The notes under the pieces were generated by a model. It made no database searches and was not told the origin of the DNA. It saw only the letters and a list, made by a program, of their open reading frames with translations. A stretch of 64,000 nucleotides of DNA, taken from contig NZ_JAMBNQ010000014.1 of assembly GCF_023715155.1 (NCBI RefSeq), positions 46,088 to 110,087 of the forward strand. The letters are read 5' to 3'. The position numbers and the translations under genes are program-made. The first letter of the stretch is position 1. Each line of letters starts with the position of its first letter. Positions 18,529 through 29,909 of the stretch are shown in pieces. This DNA comes from Neobacillus mesonae. GTDB taxonomy: Bacteria > Bacillota > Bacilli > Bacillales > Cytobacillaceae.

Positions 18529-19176
18529 TTAATCATGACTTCTTATCACTATTAATATGCCTTCAGAAAATGAAAAAGTACCACATTCACTAATAAGTTC
18601 ATTACTAATACATAGTGTGGAGCCAAGAGAAATATGACGATCTTTCAAGGGATACTTAAAGCCCTCAAGCGTAAGGTTTGATACATCAAGGGTCAGCGGA
18701 ACAAACGATATATACTTTTCCTCTGTTTTTTTTATGGTGTAGGTGCCCGGTGCTCTCAAAAAAATCTCGTTGTATCTATCAATTAAAAAGATATCGGTTT
18801 TCTGACCAGCTTTTAATGGCTGAATTAGCAGCTGTACATTTGCAAATAAGTGATCGAGCCTGCCGCCTGTAGCTCCAAATAAACGAATAGTATCTGGCTT
18901 TTCCATTAAAGCCCAGTTTAGGGCAAGCTCCATGTCTGTTTCATCCTTTATTGGATGGTAACGTTTCAATTCTTTTACTTCCTCTTCAATATACGTTAAT
19001 TCCTCACGGGATACAGAATCAAAATCGCCAAAAGCGATGTCAGGTTTAATATTTCTTTTTAATAAATGAAATACACCTCGGTCAACACCAACCCAAATAA
19101 CATTTTTTCCTATATAATGGTGCAAATCCGGTAAATGGTCTTCAGGACCTCCTGCAAGAATATTGATAATCATCAT
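18529..19176 (-). CDS. thiN: Thiamine pyrophosphokinase
   Basis: Converts thiamine to the cofactor thiamine pyrophosphate. It has 215 residues with family segments WVGVDRGVFHLL, DIAFGDFDSV (acidic metal/substrate site), DETDMELAL and LFGATGGRLDHLFANVQ. The two adjacent ATG codons at 19176 and 19173 both follow GAGGTAATA, so the exact start is uncertain by one residue. No THI-box is visible. A terminator lies between rpe and this gene. Confidence 0.95.
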   Translation of the reverse strand: MMIINILAGGPEDHLPDLHHYIGKNVIWVGVDRGVFHLLKRNIKPDIAFGDFDSVSREELTYIEEEVKELKRYHPIKDETDMELALNWALMEKPDTIRLFGATGGRLDHLFANVQLLIQPLKAGQKTDIFLIDRYNEIFLRAPGTYTIKKTEEKYISFVPLTLDVSNLTLEGFKYPLKDRHISLGSTLCISNELISECGTFSFSEGILIVIRSHD

Positions 19177-19197
19177 TATTACCTCATTTCCATATTC

Positions 19198-19226
19198 AAA
19201 AAGCCGGACATTAAATCCGGCTTTTT
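19198..19226 (-). terminator. Terminator overlapping the rpe 3' end
   Basis: AAAAAGCCGGA and TCCGGCTTTTT form a perfect stem with T tails. On the minus strand the 5' arm encodes the last residues of Rpe and its stop codon is at the loop edge. Confidence 0.8.
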
Positions 19227-19867
19227 AGGTGCGATATAGCTTTCGCATAGTCTTCTTGATTATATATTGCAGAGCCTGCGACAAGTACATTAGCTCCAGC
19301 TTCCACACATTGGGCTGCAGTTTCTGAATTAACGCCGCCGTCTACTTCAATTTCAATATCAAAGCCTTTTGCTGCTGCCATTTGTTTTACCTGGCTGATT
19401 TTAGATAATACTTCTGGAATAAATTTCTGCCCGCCGAACCCTGGGTTTACCGACATTAACAAAACCATATCAATGTCAGCAATTACATGTTGAATCGTAT
19501 CTACTGGTGTTGCAGGATTCAATACAACCCCTGCTTTCACACCGTACGATCTAATACTTTGGATGGTTCGATGTAAGTGGCGGCATGCCTCCACATGAAC
19601 TGTAATATAGTCAGCACCTGCTTTAGCAAAAGCTTCAATATATTGATCAGGGTTTTCAATCATAAGATGACAGTCAAGCGGCAATTTTGTCACAGGACGA
19701 ATGGCATCTACAATTAATGGACCAATTGTAATATTGGGTACAAAATGTCCATCCATCACATCAACATGAATATAATCAGCACCTGCTTTTTCAACCGCAA
19801 TAATTTCTTCCCCTAATTTTGAAAAATCAGCTGAAAGAATTGAAGGGGCTATCTTCACCATAATCAT
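19211..19867 (-). CDS. rpe: Ribulose-phosphate 3-epimerase
   Basis: Interconverts ribulose 5-phosphate and xylulose 5-phosphate in the pentose phosphate pathway. It has 218 residues in a TIM barrel: [11 protein letters not shown], the metal-site [35 protein letters not shown] and the phosphate-binding EVDGGVN / VAGSAIY. The ATG at 19867 shares its A with the cpgA stop (TAATG), and GAGG lies 5 bases before it. A second ATG two codons later is less well spaced. Confidence 0.96.
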   Translation of the reverse strand: MIMVKIAPSILSADFSKLGEEIIAVEKAGADYIHVDVMDGHFVPNITIGPLIVDAIRPVTKLPLDCHLMIENPDQYIEAFAKAGADYITVHVEACRHLHRTIQSIRSYGVKAGVVLNPATPVDTIQHVIADIDMVLLMSVNPGFGGQKFIPEVLSKISQVKQMAAAKGFDIEIEVDGGVNSETAAQCVEAGANVLVAGSAIYNQEDYAKAISHLKSRI

Positions 19868-20748
19868 TAATACCTCGGCTTTCTCTCTTTAATTTCTCGT
19901 AGAAAATCCACATAATGTTCATAGCGGTATGCGGGAATTTCTCCGATTTCTACTCTTTCCTTTACTCCACATTTTGGTTCTTTTAAGTGCAGACATCCGC
20001 GAAACTTGCAATTCTCACTCGCCTGCAGAAGTTCTGGAAAACAATGGGTCAAATCCTCCGGGTCAATATTTAAAAACTCTAATGAGCTGAAACCTGGTGT
20101 ATCTGCCACAAGTCCATGTCCAATTTTAATCAACTCTACATGCCTTGTTGTATGCTTTCCTCTGCCTAAGTGGGAGGAAATATTATTTGTTTTTAATTCA
20201 AGTTCCGGCCTCAAAGCATTTAGCAAAGAAGACTTGCCTACACCGGATTGGCCGGCGAAGACAGAAATTTTATGTTCTAAATGCGGATTTAACAAATCAA
20301 TCCCAGTCTCTGTTTCAGAAGAAGTCAGGATGACTTCATATCCGGCCTCTGTATAATTTTTGGCATAGGTTGATATCCGTTCTTTTTGTTCATCGTTTGT
20401 GAGATCCATTTTGGTAATACAAATCAAAGGTTTTATATGGTTAAATTCAACCAAAACTAGAAAGCGGTCTAACAACGCCGGACTGAAATCTGGTTCCACT
20501 GCCGAAAAAACCAAAATTGCCTGGTCAACATTCGCGATTGGAGGGCGCTGTAATTCATTCTTGCGATCTTTAATTTCTAAAATATAGCCTTCTTGGTCAT
20601 TTTCAGCTTGAAATACTACTTCATCCCCAACCAAGGGAGTAATCTTATTTTTTCGGAATATCCCCCGGCCACGGCATTGAATTAAGTGATCGTCATCAAG
20701 AACATAATAAAAACCGCTTAAAGCTTTGATAATCTTTCCTTCAGGCAT
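19867..20748 (-). CDS. rsgA: Ribosome small-subunit GTPase CpgA/RsgA
   Basis: Circularly permuted GTPase that checks late 30S assembly. It has 293 residues: an N-terminal OB fold, then motifs in the permuted order ITKMD (G4), [14 protein letters not shown] (G1), KHTTRHVEL (G2 region) and [10 protein letters not shown] (G3). The C-terminal zinc finger has C-x5-C-x-H with a further Cys ([15 protein letters not shown]). It sits in the prpC-prkC-cpgA cluster. PrkC is known to phosphorylate this protein in B. subtilis, which matches the gene order. Confidence 0.96.
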   Translation of the reverse strand: MPEGKIIKALSGFYYVLDDDHLIQCRGRGIFRKNKITPLVGDEVVFQAENDQEGYILEIKDRKNELQRPPIANVDQAILVFSAVEPDFSPALLDRFLVLVEFNHIKPLICITKMDLTNDEQKERISTYAKNYTEAGYEVILTSSETETGIDLLNPHLEHKISVFAGQSGVGKSSLLNALRPELELKTNNISSHLGRGKHTTRHVELIKIGHGLVADTPGFSSLEFLNIDPEDLTHCFPELLQASENCKFRGCLHLKEPKCGVKERVEIGEIPAYRYEHYVDFLREIKERKPRY

Positions 20749-20796
20749 AGCATCACTCCTTGGGAGCTCTAATCCCTTATTATCTTAAGTTTCTGA

Positions 20797-22779
20797 TTAA
20801 TCTACATCTGAATAATTAATGACATCTTCTGTAAATACACTATTATCCTTCATAATCCTGTAACCCGCTTTTTTACCGTAAGGGATGATTAATTCAATGG
20901 TTATTTTTTTTGTTTCTTTTATAGAGAAGGTGTCTGTCGGTTCTGTCATCGTACGGTAAAGATCGTCAATATATACCTGGACAATCTGTTCTTTATCCGG
21001 GTTTTCCGGGTCAGGTTCATATGGGATTGTAATTTCTTTCACTACCTTTTTAGGAGGTTTTTCACCCTTTGAGATAACGACTGTTACTTTCTCACCTTTT
21101 TTAAGTTCTGTTCCTTCTTTTGGTGATTGTGAAATAATCATTCCAGCAGGAACTTTGTCATCATATTGTTCCTGTGATGCATCCAAGGTTAATCCCACTG
21201 AAGCGGCGTAATCCTTCGCACCTTTTAAACTATATTGGGTCAAATCCGCTAATGTAACAGTTTCAGGGCCAATACTCACCTCAAATTCCAAGACCGTATC
21301 TTCCGGGACTACTTTTTCTCCTTCCGGAAGACTTTGACTGAGAATGGTCCCAGATTCACTGTCATCATGCTTCTCTATCTTTTTAATATCTTTAAAATTA
21401 TCGTTTGATAAAAGTTGAAGGACATCATCATATGTTCTTCCGACATAATTAGATAGTTCCACTTTTTCTTTCCCGAGACTGATATAAATATTGACTTTTG
21501 ATTCCTCTTTTACTATATCACCTGCCGGGGGATCTGTTTTAATAATTAATCCTTCCTTGACTTTTTCATCTGTCAACTTAATTTTTTTATCAATGCCAAG
21601 CCCATTATCTTTTAACTTCGAAATCGCCTCATTTAATTCCAATCCGCTTACATCCGGAACTTTTACATCCTTTGCCGAAAGTATTCCTGGTAAAAATAAT
21701 ACAGATAATATTCCTAAAATGGCTAATACTAAAAAGATAGAAATAACGACTATTGGCCATTTCTTTCTTTTTTTATCCTTACCTTTATTTTTTCCATCCT
21801 TCTCCTTCCAGGTATCGGCTGGCTTCTCAATAGGTTTTTCCACAGCATGAATTAACGTATCATCCAAATTTTTCAATTGTTTATCATCAGTGATAATTGG
21901 AATCGCTTTGGTTGCTTCATCATCGATAGGAATGGAAAACTTAGGTTCATTCATCCTATCTGGATTAAGAGCTGTCCGAAGGTCCTCTCCCATTTCATCT
22001 ACCGTATCGTATCGGTGAAACGGATCCTTAGCAGTTGCTTTTAAAACTATATTTTCCACGCTTTGAGGTATATTTGGACTCCATCTTCGTACAGATGGTG
22101 TTTCTGATTGAAGATGCTTAAGAGCAATGGAAACAGCGGATTCACCTGAAAAAGGCAGTCTTCCGGTTAATAATTCAAACATAACAATTCCCAATGAATA
22201 AATATCAGACTTTCTATTTGCCATTCCACCCCGGGCCTGTTCAGGAGATAAGTAATGAACAGATCCTAAAACCGAATTCGTTTGAGTGATGGCTGTTGCA
22301 CTAAGAGCCATGGCAATCCCAAAGTCAGTAATTTTCACATTACCTTCATTGTCTATCAAAATATTATGCGGTTTAATATCTCGATGGATAATGTGATTAT
22401 GATGAGCATGAGAAATGGCTGATGTCAGCTGACTCATAATCTCGACCGCTTCTTCTACTCTCAAGGGAGAGTGCTGCTGTATGTATTGTTTAAGTGTTTG
22501 GCCGTCAACATATTCCATTACAATATAATAAAGTTCATTTTCTTCCCCAACATCATATATATTGACGATATTCGGGTGATTAAGACTTGTAGCAGATTGG
22601 GCTTCTCTATGAAATCTTCTGATAAATTCTTCATCATTCGCAAAATCAAGCCGAAGCATCTTTACTGCTACATCTCGATCTAATATCATGTCATGAGCTA
22701 GGTAGACATTGGCCATGCCGCCGCCGCCAATAATATTCAAGATTTTATAGCGGCCGTTTAGTCTTCTACCAATTATCAT
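20797..22779 (-). CDS. prkC: PASTA-domain Ser/Thr protein kinase PrkC
   Basis: Membrane kinase that senses muropeptides and controls germination and wall physiology in B. subtilis. It has 660 residues. The cytosolic kinase domain (about 10-270) has the glycine loop GGGGMANVY at 18-26, Lys40, HRDIKPHN, DFG and SPEQA. A Lys-rich linker leads to one membrane segment (about 345-370, VVISIFLVLAILGILSVLFL). The outside part has three PASTA repeats and a C-terminal beta-rich domain. It starts 7 bases after prpC, the cognate phosphatase. Confidence 0.97.
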   Translation of the reverse strand: MIIGRRLNGRYKILNIIGGGGMANVYLAHDMILDRDVAVKMLRLDFANDEEFIRRFHREAQSATSLNHPNIVNIYDVGEENELYYIVMEYVDGQTLKQYIQQHSPLRVEEAVEIMSQLTSAISHAHHNHIIHRDIKPHNILIDNEGNVKITDFGIAMALSATAITQTNSVLGSVHYLSPEQARGGMANRKSDIYSLGIVMFELLTGRLPFSGESAVSIALKHLQSETPSVRRWSPNIPQSVENIVLKATAKDPFHRYDTVDEMGEDLRTALNPDRMNEPKFSIPIDDEATKAIPIITDDKQLKNLDDTLIHAVEKPIEKPADTWKEKDGKNKGKDKKRKKWPIVVISIFLVLAILGILSVLFLPGILSAKDVKVPDVSGLELNEAISKLKDNGLGIDKKIKLTDEKVKEGLIIKTDPPAGDIVKEESKVNIYISLGKEKVELSNYVGRTYDDVLQLLSNDNFKDIKKIEKHDDSESGTILSQSLPEGEKVVPEDTVLEFEVSIGPETVTLADLTQYSLKGAKDYAASVGLTLDASQEQYDDKVPAGMIISQSPKEGTELKKGEKVTVVISKGEKPPKKVVKEITIPYEPDPENPDKEQIVQVYIDDLYRTMTEPTDTFSIKETKKITIELIIPYGKKAGYRIMKDNSVFTEDVINYSDVD

Positions 22780-22786
22780 TTAAACA

Positions 22787-23533
22787 TCACCCCTTAATGC
22801 CCTCAGAAAACTCGGCAATTACTAAGGTAATGTTGTCCTCTCCGCCATTTTCATTTGCTAGCGAAATAAGCGTCCCGGCTTTCACATCCAGTTGATCGTC
22901 ATTTAACAGAATATCTGACATTTCTTTCAAATTTACTTTATTAGAAAGGCCATCGGAACACAGTAATAGGATGTCTCCTTCTTCAAAAATAATCGTTTTG
23001 ATGTCAATTTCGACTGTTTTTTCCGTTCCCAATGCACGAAGTAAAACATTTTTTCGAGGATGATGTTCGGCATCTTCCTTGGATATCTGGCCTGATCTAA
23101 CTAATTCATTTACAAGCGAATGATCTTCAGTAATCTGCTTAAAACCAGATTCATTTAATATATATCCTCTGCTGTCCCCTATATTTGCAAGTGTAGCAAA
23201 GCGGTCCGTTGTGATGGCAGCAACAATGGTTGTTCCCATTCCGTCACACTCAGCATTATTCGTGGCATGCTCCAATAGAATATCATTGACAGCTGTTATT
23301 TGATCCTGCAGCCATTTTTCGGCATCATCCGCTGTTATAATGTCTTTGGCCGCTTCCCATTCATTTTTTAAATGAGTAACACTCATCTCACTCGCAACAT
23401 CACCTGCACGGTGACCGCCCATTCCATCGGCTACAATGGCCAGGCGGCTGCCATCCTGGTTGACAAAGATGCCGCCAGCATCCTCATTATGGTGGCGGAC
23501 TTTCCCTTTGTCTGTTTTAAATACCGCTTTCAT
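22787..23533 (-). CDS. prpC: PP2C-type protein phosphatase PrpC
   Basis: Manganese-dependent phosphatase opposing PrkC. It has 248 residues with PPM motifs: HHNEDAGGIF, VADGMGGHRAGDVAS, MGTTIVAA, IGDSRGY, LCSDGLSNKV and GGEDNIT, which supply the metal-binding aspartates. The ATG at 23533 follows GAGGTGAAGGT and lies 4 bases after rlmN. A longer frame upstream overlaps rlmN and is not used. Confidence 0.96.
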   Translation of the reverse strand: MKAVFKTDKGKVRHHNEDAGGIFVNQDGSRLAIVADGMGGHRAGDVASEMSVTHLKNEWEAAKDIITADDAEKWLQDQITAVNDILLEHATNNAECDGMGTTIVAAITTDRFATLANIGDSRGYILNESGFKQITEDHSLVNELVRSGQISKEDAEHHPRKNVLLRALGTEKTVEIDIKTIIFEEGDILLLCSDGLSNKVNLKEMSDILLNDDQLDVKAGTLISLANENGGEDNITLVIAEFSEGIKG

Positions 23534-23537
23534 ACCT

Positions 23538-24629
23538 TCACCTCGTCTCTTCTTTTCGCTCCTTCGCACGAAGCTGACCGCATGCTGCATCAATGTCATG
23601 CCCATGCTCACGGCGTATTGTTACATTAATTCCGCGATTTTTCAATGTCTTTTCAAATGCAAAAATCTTTTCCCTAGGTGTACGGACATAGTCTCGTTCA
23701 GGTACATAGTTTACCGGAATAAGATTCACATGGCATTTAAGATCTGTAATTAAATCAGCCAATTCTTCTGCATGTTCAGTTGAATCATTTACACCACCGA
23801 AGAGACCATATTCGAAACTGACCCGGCGACCTGTTTTATCGATATAATACCTTACTGCTTTCATTAAGTCATCAAGTTTAAATGCTTTATTGATTGGCAT
23901 TAATTTGGTTCGCAGCTCAGTGTTTGGTGCATGAAGCGAGACGGCAAAGTTAATTTGCATATTTTCATCAGCAAATTTATATATCTTAGGAACAATCCCG
24001 CTCGTTGAAACCGTTATATGACGTGCCCCAATATTTAGCGCTTTTTCATGGTTGATAATTTTTAAAAATGAAAGCATATTATCATAATTATCAAACGGCT
24101 CTCCTATGCCCATGATGACAACTGAACTTACTCTTTCATCGGATTCATCCAACGCTTTTTGAACCTTTACAACCTGTGCTACAATTTCACCTGCTTCAAG
24201 GTGGCGTTTTAATCCGCCAAGAGTGGAGGCACAAAAGGTACAGCCAATCCGGCACCCAACTTGTGTTGTGACACAAACAGAGTTTCCGTAATCGTGACGC
24301 ATTAAGACTGTTTCAATGGAAAAACCATCATGAAGTTCAAATAGGAATTTAATCGTTCCGTCGGAAGATGTTTGCTGAATAACTGTATTTAATGTTGTTA
24401 TTTGGAATTGATTTGCAAGCTTTTCCCTCAATCCCTTAGACAGATTGCTCATATCTTCAAAATCAGCAACCCTTTTTTTGTATAGCCAATCAAAAATTTG
24501 CTCAGCTCTGAAAGGCTTTTCTCCATTCTCCTGCAGCCAATCTTTTAACTCCTGAAGCTGGAGGGAATAAATTGATTTTTTCTTTTCTGCTTTTTCAGTC
24601 TTTGTCTCAGTTGTAGTAATCTGTTCCAA
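23538..24629 (-). CDS. rlmN: Dual-specificity 23S rRNA/tRNA adenine-C2 methyltransferase RlmN
   Basis: Radical-SAM enzyme methylating A2503 of 23S rRNA and A37 of some tRNAs. The cluster motif C-x3-C-x2-C is present ([10 protein letters not shown]), as are GIGEPFDN and the catalytic cysteine near the C terminus (DAACGQLR). A TTG start at 24629 is preferred because AAGAAGGTG lies just before it and gives 363 residues, the B. subtilis length; the upstream GTG is part of that site. It is 16 bases downstream of rsmB. Confidence 0.93.
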   Translation of the reverse strand: MEQITTTETKTEKAEKKKSIYSLQLQELKDWLQENGEKPFRAEQIFDWLYKKRVADFEDMSNLSKGLREKLANQFQITTLNTVIQQTSSDGTIKFLFELHDGFSIETVLMRHDYGNSVCVTTQVGCRIGCTFCASTLGGLKRHLEAGEIVAQVVKVQKALDESDERVSSVVIMGIGEPFDNYDNMLSFLKIINHEKALNIGARHITVSTSGIVPKIYKFADENMQINFAVSLHAPNTELRTKLMPINKAFKLDDLMKAVRYYIDKTGRRVSFEYGLFGGVNDSTEHAEELADLITDLKCHVNLIPVNYVPERDYVRTPREKIFAFEKTLKNRGINVTIRREHGHDIDAACGQLRAKERKEETR

Positions 24630-24645
24630 CTGTAACACCTTCTTT

Positions 24646-26010
24646 CTATTTTGTTTTGGTTGGTATTTTCTTTAATGCTGCTATATAAAACCCGTCTGAG
24701 CCAAAATCCTGAGGAAATATTTGCAAATCAAAGCTTGTCATCAATGGCCGGATTGCCTCAGGCATTCTATTTTTCAGCGAATTATCTTTTTCAAATTCCG
24801 GATGATCCTTTAAAAATGCTTGAATGGCCAATTCATTTTCCTGTTTATCAACCGTACAGGTACTATAAACAAGTATGCCCTCTTTTTTAACCAAAGGAGC
24901 AACAGCATTCAGCAGTTTTTGTTGGACTCTGCTTAGCTGTTCTACGTCTTGTTCCTGCTTTCGATACTTGATATCTGGCTTTCTTCTCATCACTCCAAGG
25001 CCTGAGCATGGCGCATCAAGCAGGACACGGTCAAACGATTCACTACTGAAATGCTCTCCAACCATTCTGGAATCCAAAACAAGCGGATGTATATTACTCA
25101 AATCAAGCCTGCTTGCATTATCATTGATTAATTTAACTTTATGTTCATGTAAATCAATGGAAATCACTTCACCCGTTCGGTTTAATTTTTCAGCAATATG
25201 AGTGCTTTTTCCCCCAGGGGCGGCACATGCATCTAAAACCGTTTCGTTTTCCTTCACACCAAGCGCATAAGCAACCAGCATTGAGCTCTCATCCTGGATG
25301 GTAAGCAGACCACGGTCAAAAGCTTTGGATGAAGCCAAGTTTCCTTTTAGCGAGCGGATTGCCTCAGGAATAATTGGACTTGCTTCTATTTGAAAACCTT
25401 CCTCCTCAAGTAGTCGGACACATTCATCACGGGAAATTTTTGTTACATTTACCCGCCCCGTCTGCAGAGGCGCTGTTAAGTTGATCTCACACATCTGTTT
25501 TGTTTTTTCATAGCCAAATTGTTCAGCCCATCTTTTCACAAGCCATTCGGGATGACTGGTTCCGATTGCCAATCGCTCTAACGGTTCGGCTATTGTTTCA
25601 ATGGCCGGCAGCCCTTCACGCTGTATTGTTCTTAACACTCCGTTAACAAGTCCGGCAATCCCTTTATGTCCTCTTTTCTTGGCAATTTCAACCGCTTCAT
25701 GTATAGCTGCCCGATCAGGTATTTTATCAAGATAAACCATTTGATAAAGAGTCACCCTTAACAGCTGCAGCACCCAATTCTCCAGCTTTTTACTGTTTTT
25801 AAGAAATGGAGTTAAATAGAAATCAAGCGTCATTTTTCTTTGCAGGGTTCCATAAATTAATTCAGTTAAAAGACCTATATCTTTTGGCGGGAGCTTTTGC
25901 TTATTAATTTCATTATTAAGCAGTAAATTGCTGTAAGACTGGTTTTTTTCAATTGCATTAAGCAAATCTAATGCCGTTTCACGGACATTTTTTTTGGTCT
26001 TGGTTGTCAT
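24646..26010 (-). CDS. rsmB: 16S rRNA cytosine-967 methyltransferase RsmB
   Basis: m5C methyltransferase of 454 residues. The N-terminal NusB-like RNA-binding domain (about 1-140) is followed by a Rossmann methyltransferase domain with [15 protein letters not shown], the [15 protein letters not shown] motif and the catalytic cysteine STCTV. The ATG lies one base after the fmt stop and its ribosome-binding site TTAGGAGAATGAC is inside the end of fmt, so the two are coupled. Confidence 0.96.
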   Translation of the reverse strand: MTTKTKKNVRETALDLLNAIEKNQSYSNLLLNNEINKQKLPPKDIGLLTELIYGTLQRKMTLDFYLTPFLKNSKKLENWVLQLLRVTLYQMVYLDKIPDRAAIHEAVEIAKKRGHKGIAGLVNGVLRTIQREGLPAIETIAEPLERLAIGTSHPEWLVKRWAEQFGYEKTKQMCEINLTAPLQTGRVNVTKISRDECVRLLEEEGFQIEASPIIPEAIRSLKGNLASSKAFDRGLLTIQDESSMLVAYALGVKENETVLDACAAPGGKSTHIAEKLNRTGEVISIDLHEHKVKLINDNASRLDLSNIHPLVLDSRMVGEHFSSESFDRVLLDAPCSGLGVMRRKPDIKYRKQEQDVEQLSRVQQKLLNAVAPLVKKEGILVYSTCTVDKQENELAIQAFLKDHPEFEKDNSLKNRMPEAIRPLMTSFDLQIFPQDFGSDGFYIAALKKIPTKTK

Positions 26011-26011
26011 G

Positions 26012-26956
26012 TCATTCTCCTAATTTAGTGCCCAAAGAAATTTTTGCTCCTGCTCCCCGTAAAAATTGTTCACTTGCCATCCTTGTTTTCCCGGACGGCT
26101 GCAGTTCTGTAATTTTTAATGCAGTGTCATTACCACTCTTTACGACTAGTCCACTTGGCTCTATTTTTATAATGGTGCCCGGCTCACCGCTGCTTTGATT
26201 ATGAACCTTTTCCGCCTTCCAAATTTTCATTACCAATCCATTTAATGTTGTAAAAGATACAGGCCAAGGATTTAAGCCGCGAATGTGGTTGTATATTTCC
26301 TCGCCTGTCTTCGTCCAATCTATTTTCTCCTGCTCTCTTTTTATATTTGGAGCAAAAGTAGCATCAGCATCAATTTGAGGAATCGGCGTCAGACTTCCTG
26401 CTAACAATTTAGGCAGGGTTTCCGATAATAATTCAGCTCCCGCTTCACTAAGCTTATCATGCATTGTACCGACATTATCTTCTTCAGTAATGGGTACTTC
26501 CACAGCAGTTAAAATATCGCCTGCATCCAATTTTTCCGCCATATACATAATGGTGACCCCTGTTTTCTTCTTGCCTTGTAATATTGCATAATGAATAGGC
26601 GCACCTCCGCGAAGCTCCGGAAGAAGGGATGCGTGAACATTGATACAGCCATATTGAGGTGCCTCAAGAAGTTCCTTTGGTAAAATTTGACCGAAAGCTG
26701 CTGTAATAATTAAATCCGGCTTTAAATCTAATATTTTTTGCAATTCATCCGGCTTGCGGATCTTTTCCGGCTGAAACACGGGAATCCCCTGCTTAATCGC
26801 TTCTACTTTAACAGGGGGCGGTGTTAATTGTTTTTTACGTCCAACAGGTCGATCAGGCTGGGTTACAACTCCAATCACCTCATAGCCATCCTGAATAATC
26901 TGCCTCAATACTGGAACGGAAAAGTCAGGTGTACCCATAAAAACGATCTTCGTCAT
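26012..26956 (-). CDS. fmt: Methionyl-tRNA formyltransferase
   Basis: Formylates initiator Met-tRNA using 10-formyltetrahydrofolate. It has 314 residues: [12 protein letters not shown] at the start, the catalytic [16 protein letters not shown] (Asn, His) and a following Asp in KLDAGDI, with a C-terminal OB-like tRNA-binding domain. It overlaps def by 4 bases (ATGA), the classic def-fmt pairing of formylation with deformylation. Confidence 0.97.
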   Translation of the reverse strand: MTKIVFMGTPDFSVPVLRQIIQDGYEVIGVVTQPDRPVGRKKQLTPPPVKVEAIKQGIPVFQPEKIRKPDELQKILDLKPDLIITAAFGQILPKELLEAPQYGCINVHASLLPELRGGAPIHYAILQGKKKTGVTIMYMAEKLDAGDILTAVEVPITEEDNVGTMHDKLSEAGAELLSETLPKLLAGSLTPIPQIDADATFAPNIKREQEKIDWTKTGEEIYNHIRGLNPWPVSFTTLNGLVMKIWKAEKVHNQSSGEPGTIIKIEPSGLVVKSGNDTALKITELQPSGKTRMASEQFLRGAGAKISLGTKLGE

Positions 26957-27438
26957 TCCCCTTCAACTCCTTCCAGCTCATCTTCCTTAAGATATCTCGT
27001 TACTTTTGATGTAAATAAAATTCCATCAAGATGATCAATTTCATGCTGAATGGCCCTAGCAAGAAATTCTTCCGCCTCAAGCGTATATTTCCTGCCTTTC
27101 CTGTCAAATGCTTCAATCCTTACATAATTAGGTCTTGTCACTTCTCCATATAATCCTGGAAAACTAAGGCATCCCTCTGGGCCTGTTTGTTCACCCTGCT
27201 GCTCTAAAATAACAGGATTAATCATTTCGATTGTTCCTGACTCATCATCAATATCAACAACAGCAATTCTTGCATCTAAGCCTATCTGCGGGGCTGCGAG
27301 CCCAACGCCATCGAATTCAATCATTGTGTCATACATATCGTCCAGCACTTTTCCTAGTTTCTTATCAAACTTTACTACTTCTTTACATTTATGTTCTAAA
27401 ATTTCTGCTGGGTAGTTTACGATTCTGCGTACTGCCAA
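26953..27438 (-). CDS. def: Peptide deformylase
   Basis: Metal hydrolase that removes the formyl group from new proteins. It has 161 residues with the three family motifs [17 protein letters not shown] (metal Cys) and QHEIDHLDG (two metal His and the catalytic Glu). The TTG at 27438 is chosen as start because CGGAGGAACTATT precedes it and it yields the usual (M)[10 protein letters not shown] terminus. A 16-residue longer frame upstream has no ribosome-binding site. Confidence 0.95.
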   Translation of the reverse strand: MAVRRIVNYPAEILEHKCKEVVKFDKKLGKVLDDMYDTMIEFDGVGLAAPQIGLDARIAVVDIDDESGTIEMINPVILEQQGEQTGPEGCLSFPGLYGEVTRPNYVRIEAFDRKGRKYTLEAEEFLARAIQHEIDHLDGILFTSKVTRYLKEDELEGVEGE

Positions 27439-27497
27439 AATAGTTCCTCCGTTACAATCTCTATATAAGTATTTATTAATTATCATTTTCGCCCGAA

Positions 27498-29909
27498 TTA
27501 CATTAAGATAAACGGGTTAACATCAATCGAAACTAACAGTCCATTTTTCGATTCTTTTTGATATTGATCAAGAATTTTCCTAAGAATATTTGTTAGATTC
27601 GGTTCCCGTTTGTATTTTATCAAACATTGATAACGATATCTATTATTAATCCTTGGAATGGGGGATGCTGCAGGTCCTAATATTACCGTTTGATTTGATA
27701 CCTGCGACCGGATAAATCTAACAATTTTCTCTGTTTCCGCCACTACGGTCATTAATTGCTCATGTGAAATGGTAATAAGTGTTAGAAAGTAAAATGGCGG
27801 GTAATGATGTGTTTTCCGTACCATCATTTCACGCTGGTAAAAGAAATCATAATTTTGAGTTCCTGCAAGTTCTATGCTGTAATGCTCCGGCGTATAGGTT
27901 TGAATGACTACCTCACCAGGTAATTGGTGCCTTCCAGCTCGTCCGCTTACTTGAGTTAATAACTGAAATGTCTTTTCAGAAGAGCGAAAGTCTGGCAGGT
28001 GGAGCATCGTATCTGCAGACAAGACACCTACAAGAGTAATGTTCGGGAAATCTAAGCCTTTTGCAATCATTTGTGTTCCTAATAGAATGTCAGCCTTGCC
28101 GTCCTTAAATTCTTTCAATAATTTTTCATGCGATCCTTTCCGGCTTGTTGTATCAACATCCATCCGGATTACTCTCGCTTCAGGTAATATTTTTCCCAGC
28201 TCATCCTCTACTTTTTGTGTCCCAGTCCCAAAATAGCGGATATACTCACTTGAGCATTCGGGACAGGTCTTAGGTATATGACTTTCATATCCACAGTAAT
28301 GACATTTCATCCGATTTCCTGCTCGATGGTATGTCAGCGAGATATCACAATTCGGGCAATTCACGACATATCCGCAATCCCGGCACATTACAAAGGAAGA
28401 ATGCCCTCTCTTATTTAAAAATAAGACAGATTGCTGTTTTTTTTCAAGGCGGTCTTTTAACATTTCAAAAAGCTTCCTAGAAAACATGGAACGGTTTCCA
28501 GCACGCAGTTCCTCCCGCATATCCACAATTTCAACTGAGGGCAATGGCTGATTGTTCATCCTGCTTGACAAAGTCAATAAGTGGTACACTTTTTTTTGTG
28601 CCCGTGCAAATGTTTCTAAAGACGGTGTTGCGCTTCCAAGCACAACTGGACACTGATAGGTTTTTGCCCTTTCAATTGCTACATCCCTTGCATGATAACG
28701 CGGCATATCTTCCTGCTTATAGCTTGTTTCATGTTCTTCATCAATAATAATAATGCCGATATTTTCAAATGGAGCAAATACAGCTGACCTTGCACCGACA
28801 ACAACCTTCACTTCTTTACGTTGTATCTTACGCCACTCATCATATTTCTCGCCGGCAGACAGGCCGCTGTGCAGGACGGCAACTAAATCACCGAACCTTC
28901 CTTTAAAACGATTGACCATTTGCGGTGTTAAAGAAATTTCCGGTACTAGAACGATGGCCTCCTTGCCTTTTTCAATCACCTTTTGGATTGATTGCAGATA
29001 AACTTCTGTCTTACCGCTTCCCGTTACGCCGTATAGTAAAAATACTTCGTGCCTGTTTTCTTCTATTGAAGAAAGAACTGGTGTAATAGCTTTTGTTTGT
29101 GCATCCGTTAAAGGTAATGGTGTGGTATGGTCGAATATTCGATTTTCATAAGGATCACGGTATACCTCCATTTCCTGCTCCAATAGAACTCTTTTTTCAA
29201 TAAGAGCATGGACGGTTGAAGACGAAGTATGGACGTCGGACAGCAGCTGTTTCAATTCAATTGGATCTGGATGAAGAATGAAGTATTCTATTATCTGTTT
29301 TTGCTTTTCAGCATTGGCCGGCAGCTGATCCGCTTCTCTAGCAAGGTTTTCGGCTGTTCCAGCTGGGCGAACAAACTTAACGTGTTTTTTCTTCACCCTT
29401 TCCTTTACGATATAGACCACTTCGAGATTTCCTTTTGCTGCCTCTTTCTGTAGAATTGGAACAAGGTCACTTTTTAATGCTTCTTCCCAGTCAAGACTTT
29501 TATTACCTATAAACAATTCTTGGATAGAAGCCGGGAGAGAATCTTCGATAACTCCAGGGGCAAGCCTTACCTTTTTCTCATACTTTGCTTTTAATGCTGC
29601 TGGAAGCATGACCTGGAACGCAAAAATTTTAAAGCAAAGGGATGTTTCCGTTAACCAATTACCAAGATCCAATAATTCTTTGTTCAATACCGGTTTAAGG
29701 TCCATTGGCTCAATGATTTCTCTTAACTGCTTTACTTCGGATTCTGACTTAATACCAATGACAAATCCCTGAATCTTTCTCGGTCCAAATGGAACTATCA
29801 CCCTCATGCCCGGCTGTAACGTATCCTGCCATTCCTCAGGAATTAAATAATCAAATGGTTTATCTGTATGTTTTGCCGGAACATCGACTATCACACTAGC
29901 TATTTTCAT
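27498..29909 (-). CDS. priA: Primosomal replication-restart helicase PriA
   Basis: Reloads the replisome at stalled forks. It has 803 residues: an N-terminal DNA-binding domain, helicase motif I GVTGSGKTEVY at about 298, the DEEH box, SATPS, then a zinc-binding block of eight cysteines (CRDCGYVVNCPNC and MKCHYCGYE/CPEC), and motif VI QVSGRAGRH. The 5' end overlaps coaBC by 14 bases. Confidence 0.97.
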   Translation of the reverse strand: MKIASVIVDVPAKHTDKPFDYLIPEEWQDTLQPGMRVIVPFGPRKIQGFVIGIKSESEVKQLREIIEPMDLKPVLNKELLDLGNWLTETSLCFKIFAFQVMLPAALKAKYEKKVRLAPGVIEDSLPASIQELFIGNKSLDWEEALKSDLVPILQKEAAKGNLEVVYIVKERVKKKHVKFVRPAGTAENLAREADQLPANAEKQKQIIEYFILHPDPIELKQLLSDVHTSSSTVHALIEKRVLLEQEMEVYRDPYENRIFDHTTPLPLTDAQTKAITPVLSSIEENRHEVFLLYGVTGSGKTEVYLQSIQKVIEKGKEAIVLVPEISLTPQMVNRFKGRFGDLVAVLHSGLSAGEKYDEWRKIQRKEVKVVVGARSAVFAPFENIGIIIIDEEHETSYKQEDMPRYHARDVAIERAKTYQCPVVLGSATPSLETFARAQKKVYHLLTLSSRMNNQPLPSVEIVDMREELRAGNRSMFSRKLFEMLKDRLEKKQQSVLFLNKRGHSSFVMCRDCGYVVNCPNCDISLTYHRAGNRMKCHYCGYESHIPKTCPECSSEYIRYFGTGTQKVEDELGKILPEARVIRMDVDTTSRKGSHEKLLKEFKDGKADILLGTQMIAKGLDFPNITLVGVLSADTMLHLPDFRSSEKTFQLLTQVSGRAGRHQLPGEVVIQTYTPEHYSIELAGTQNYDFFYQREMMVRKTHHYPPFYFLTLITISHEQLMTVVAETEKIVRFIRSQVSNQTVILGPAASPIPRINNRYRYQCLIKYKREPNLTNILRKILDQYQKESKNGLLVSIDVNPFILM

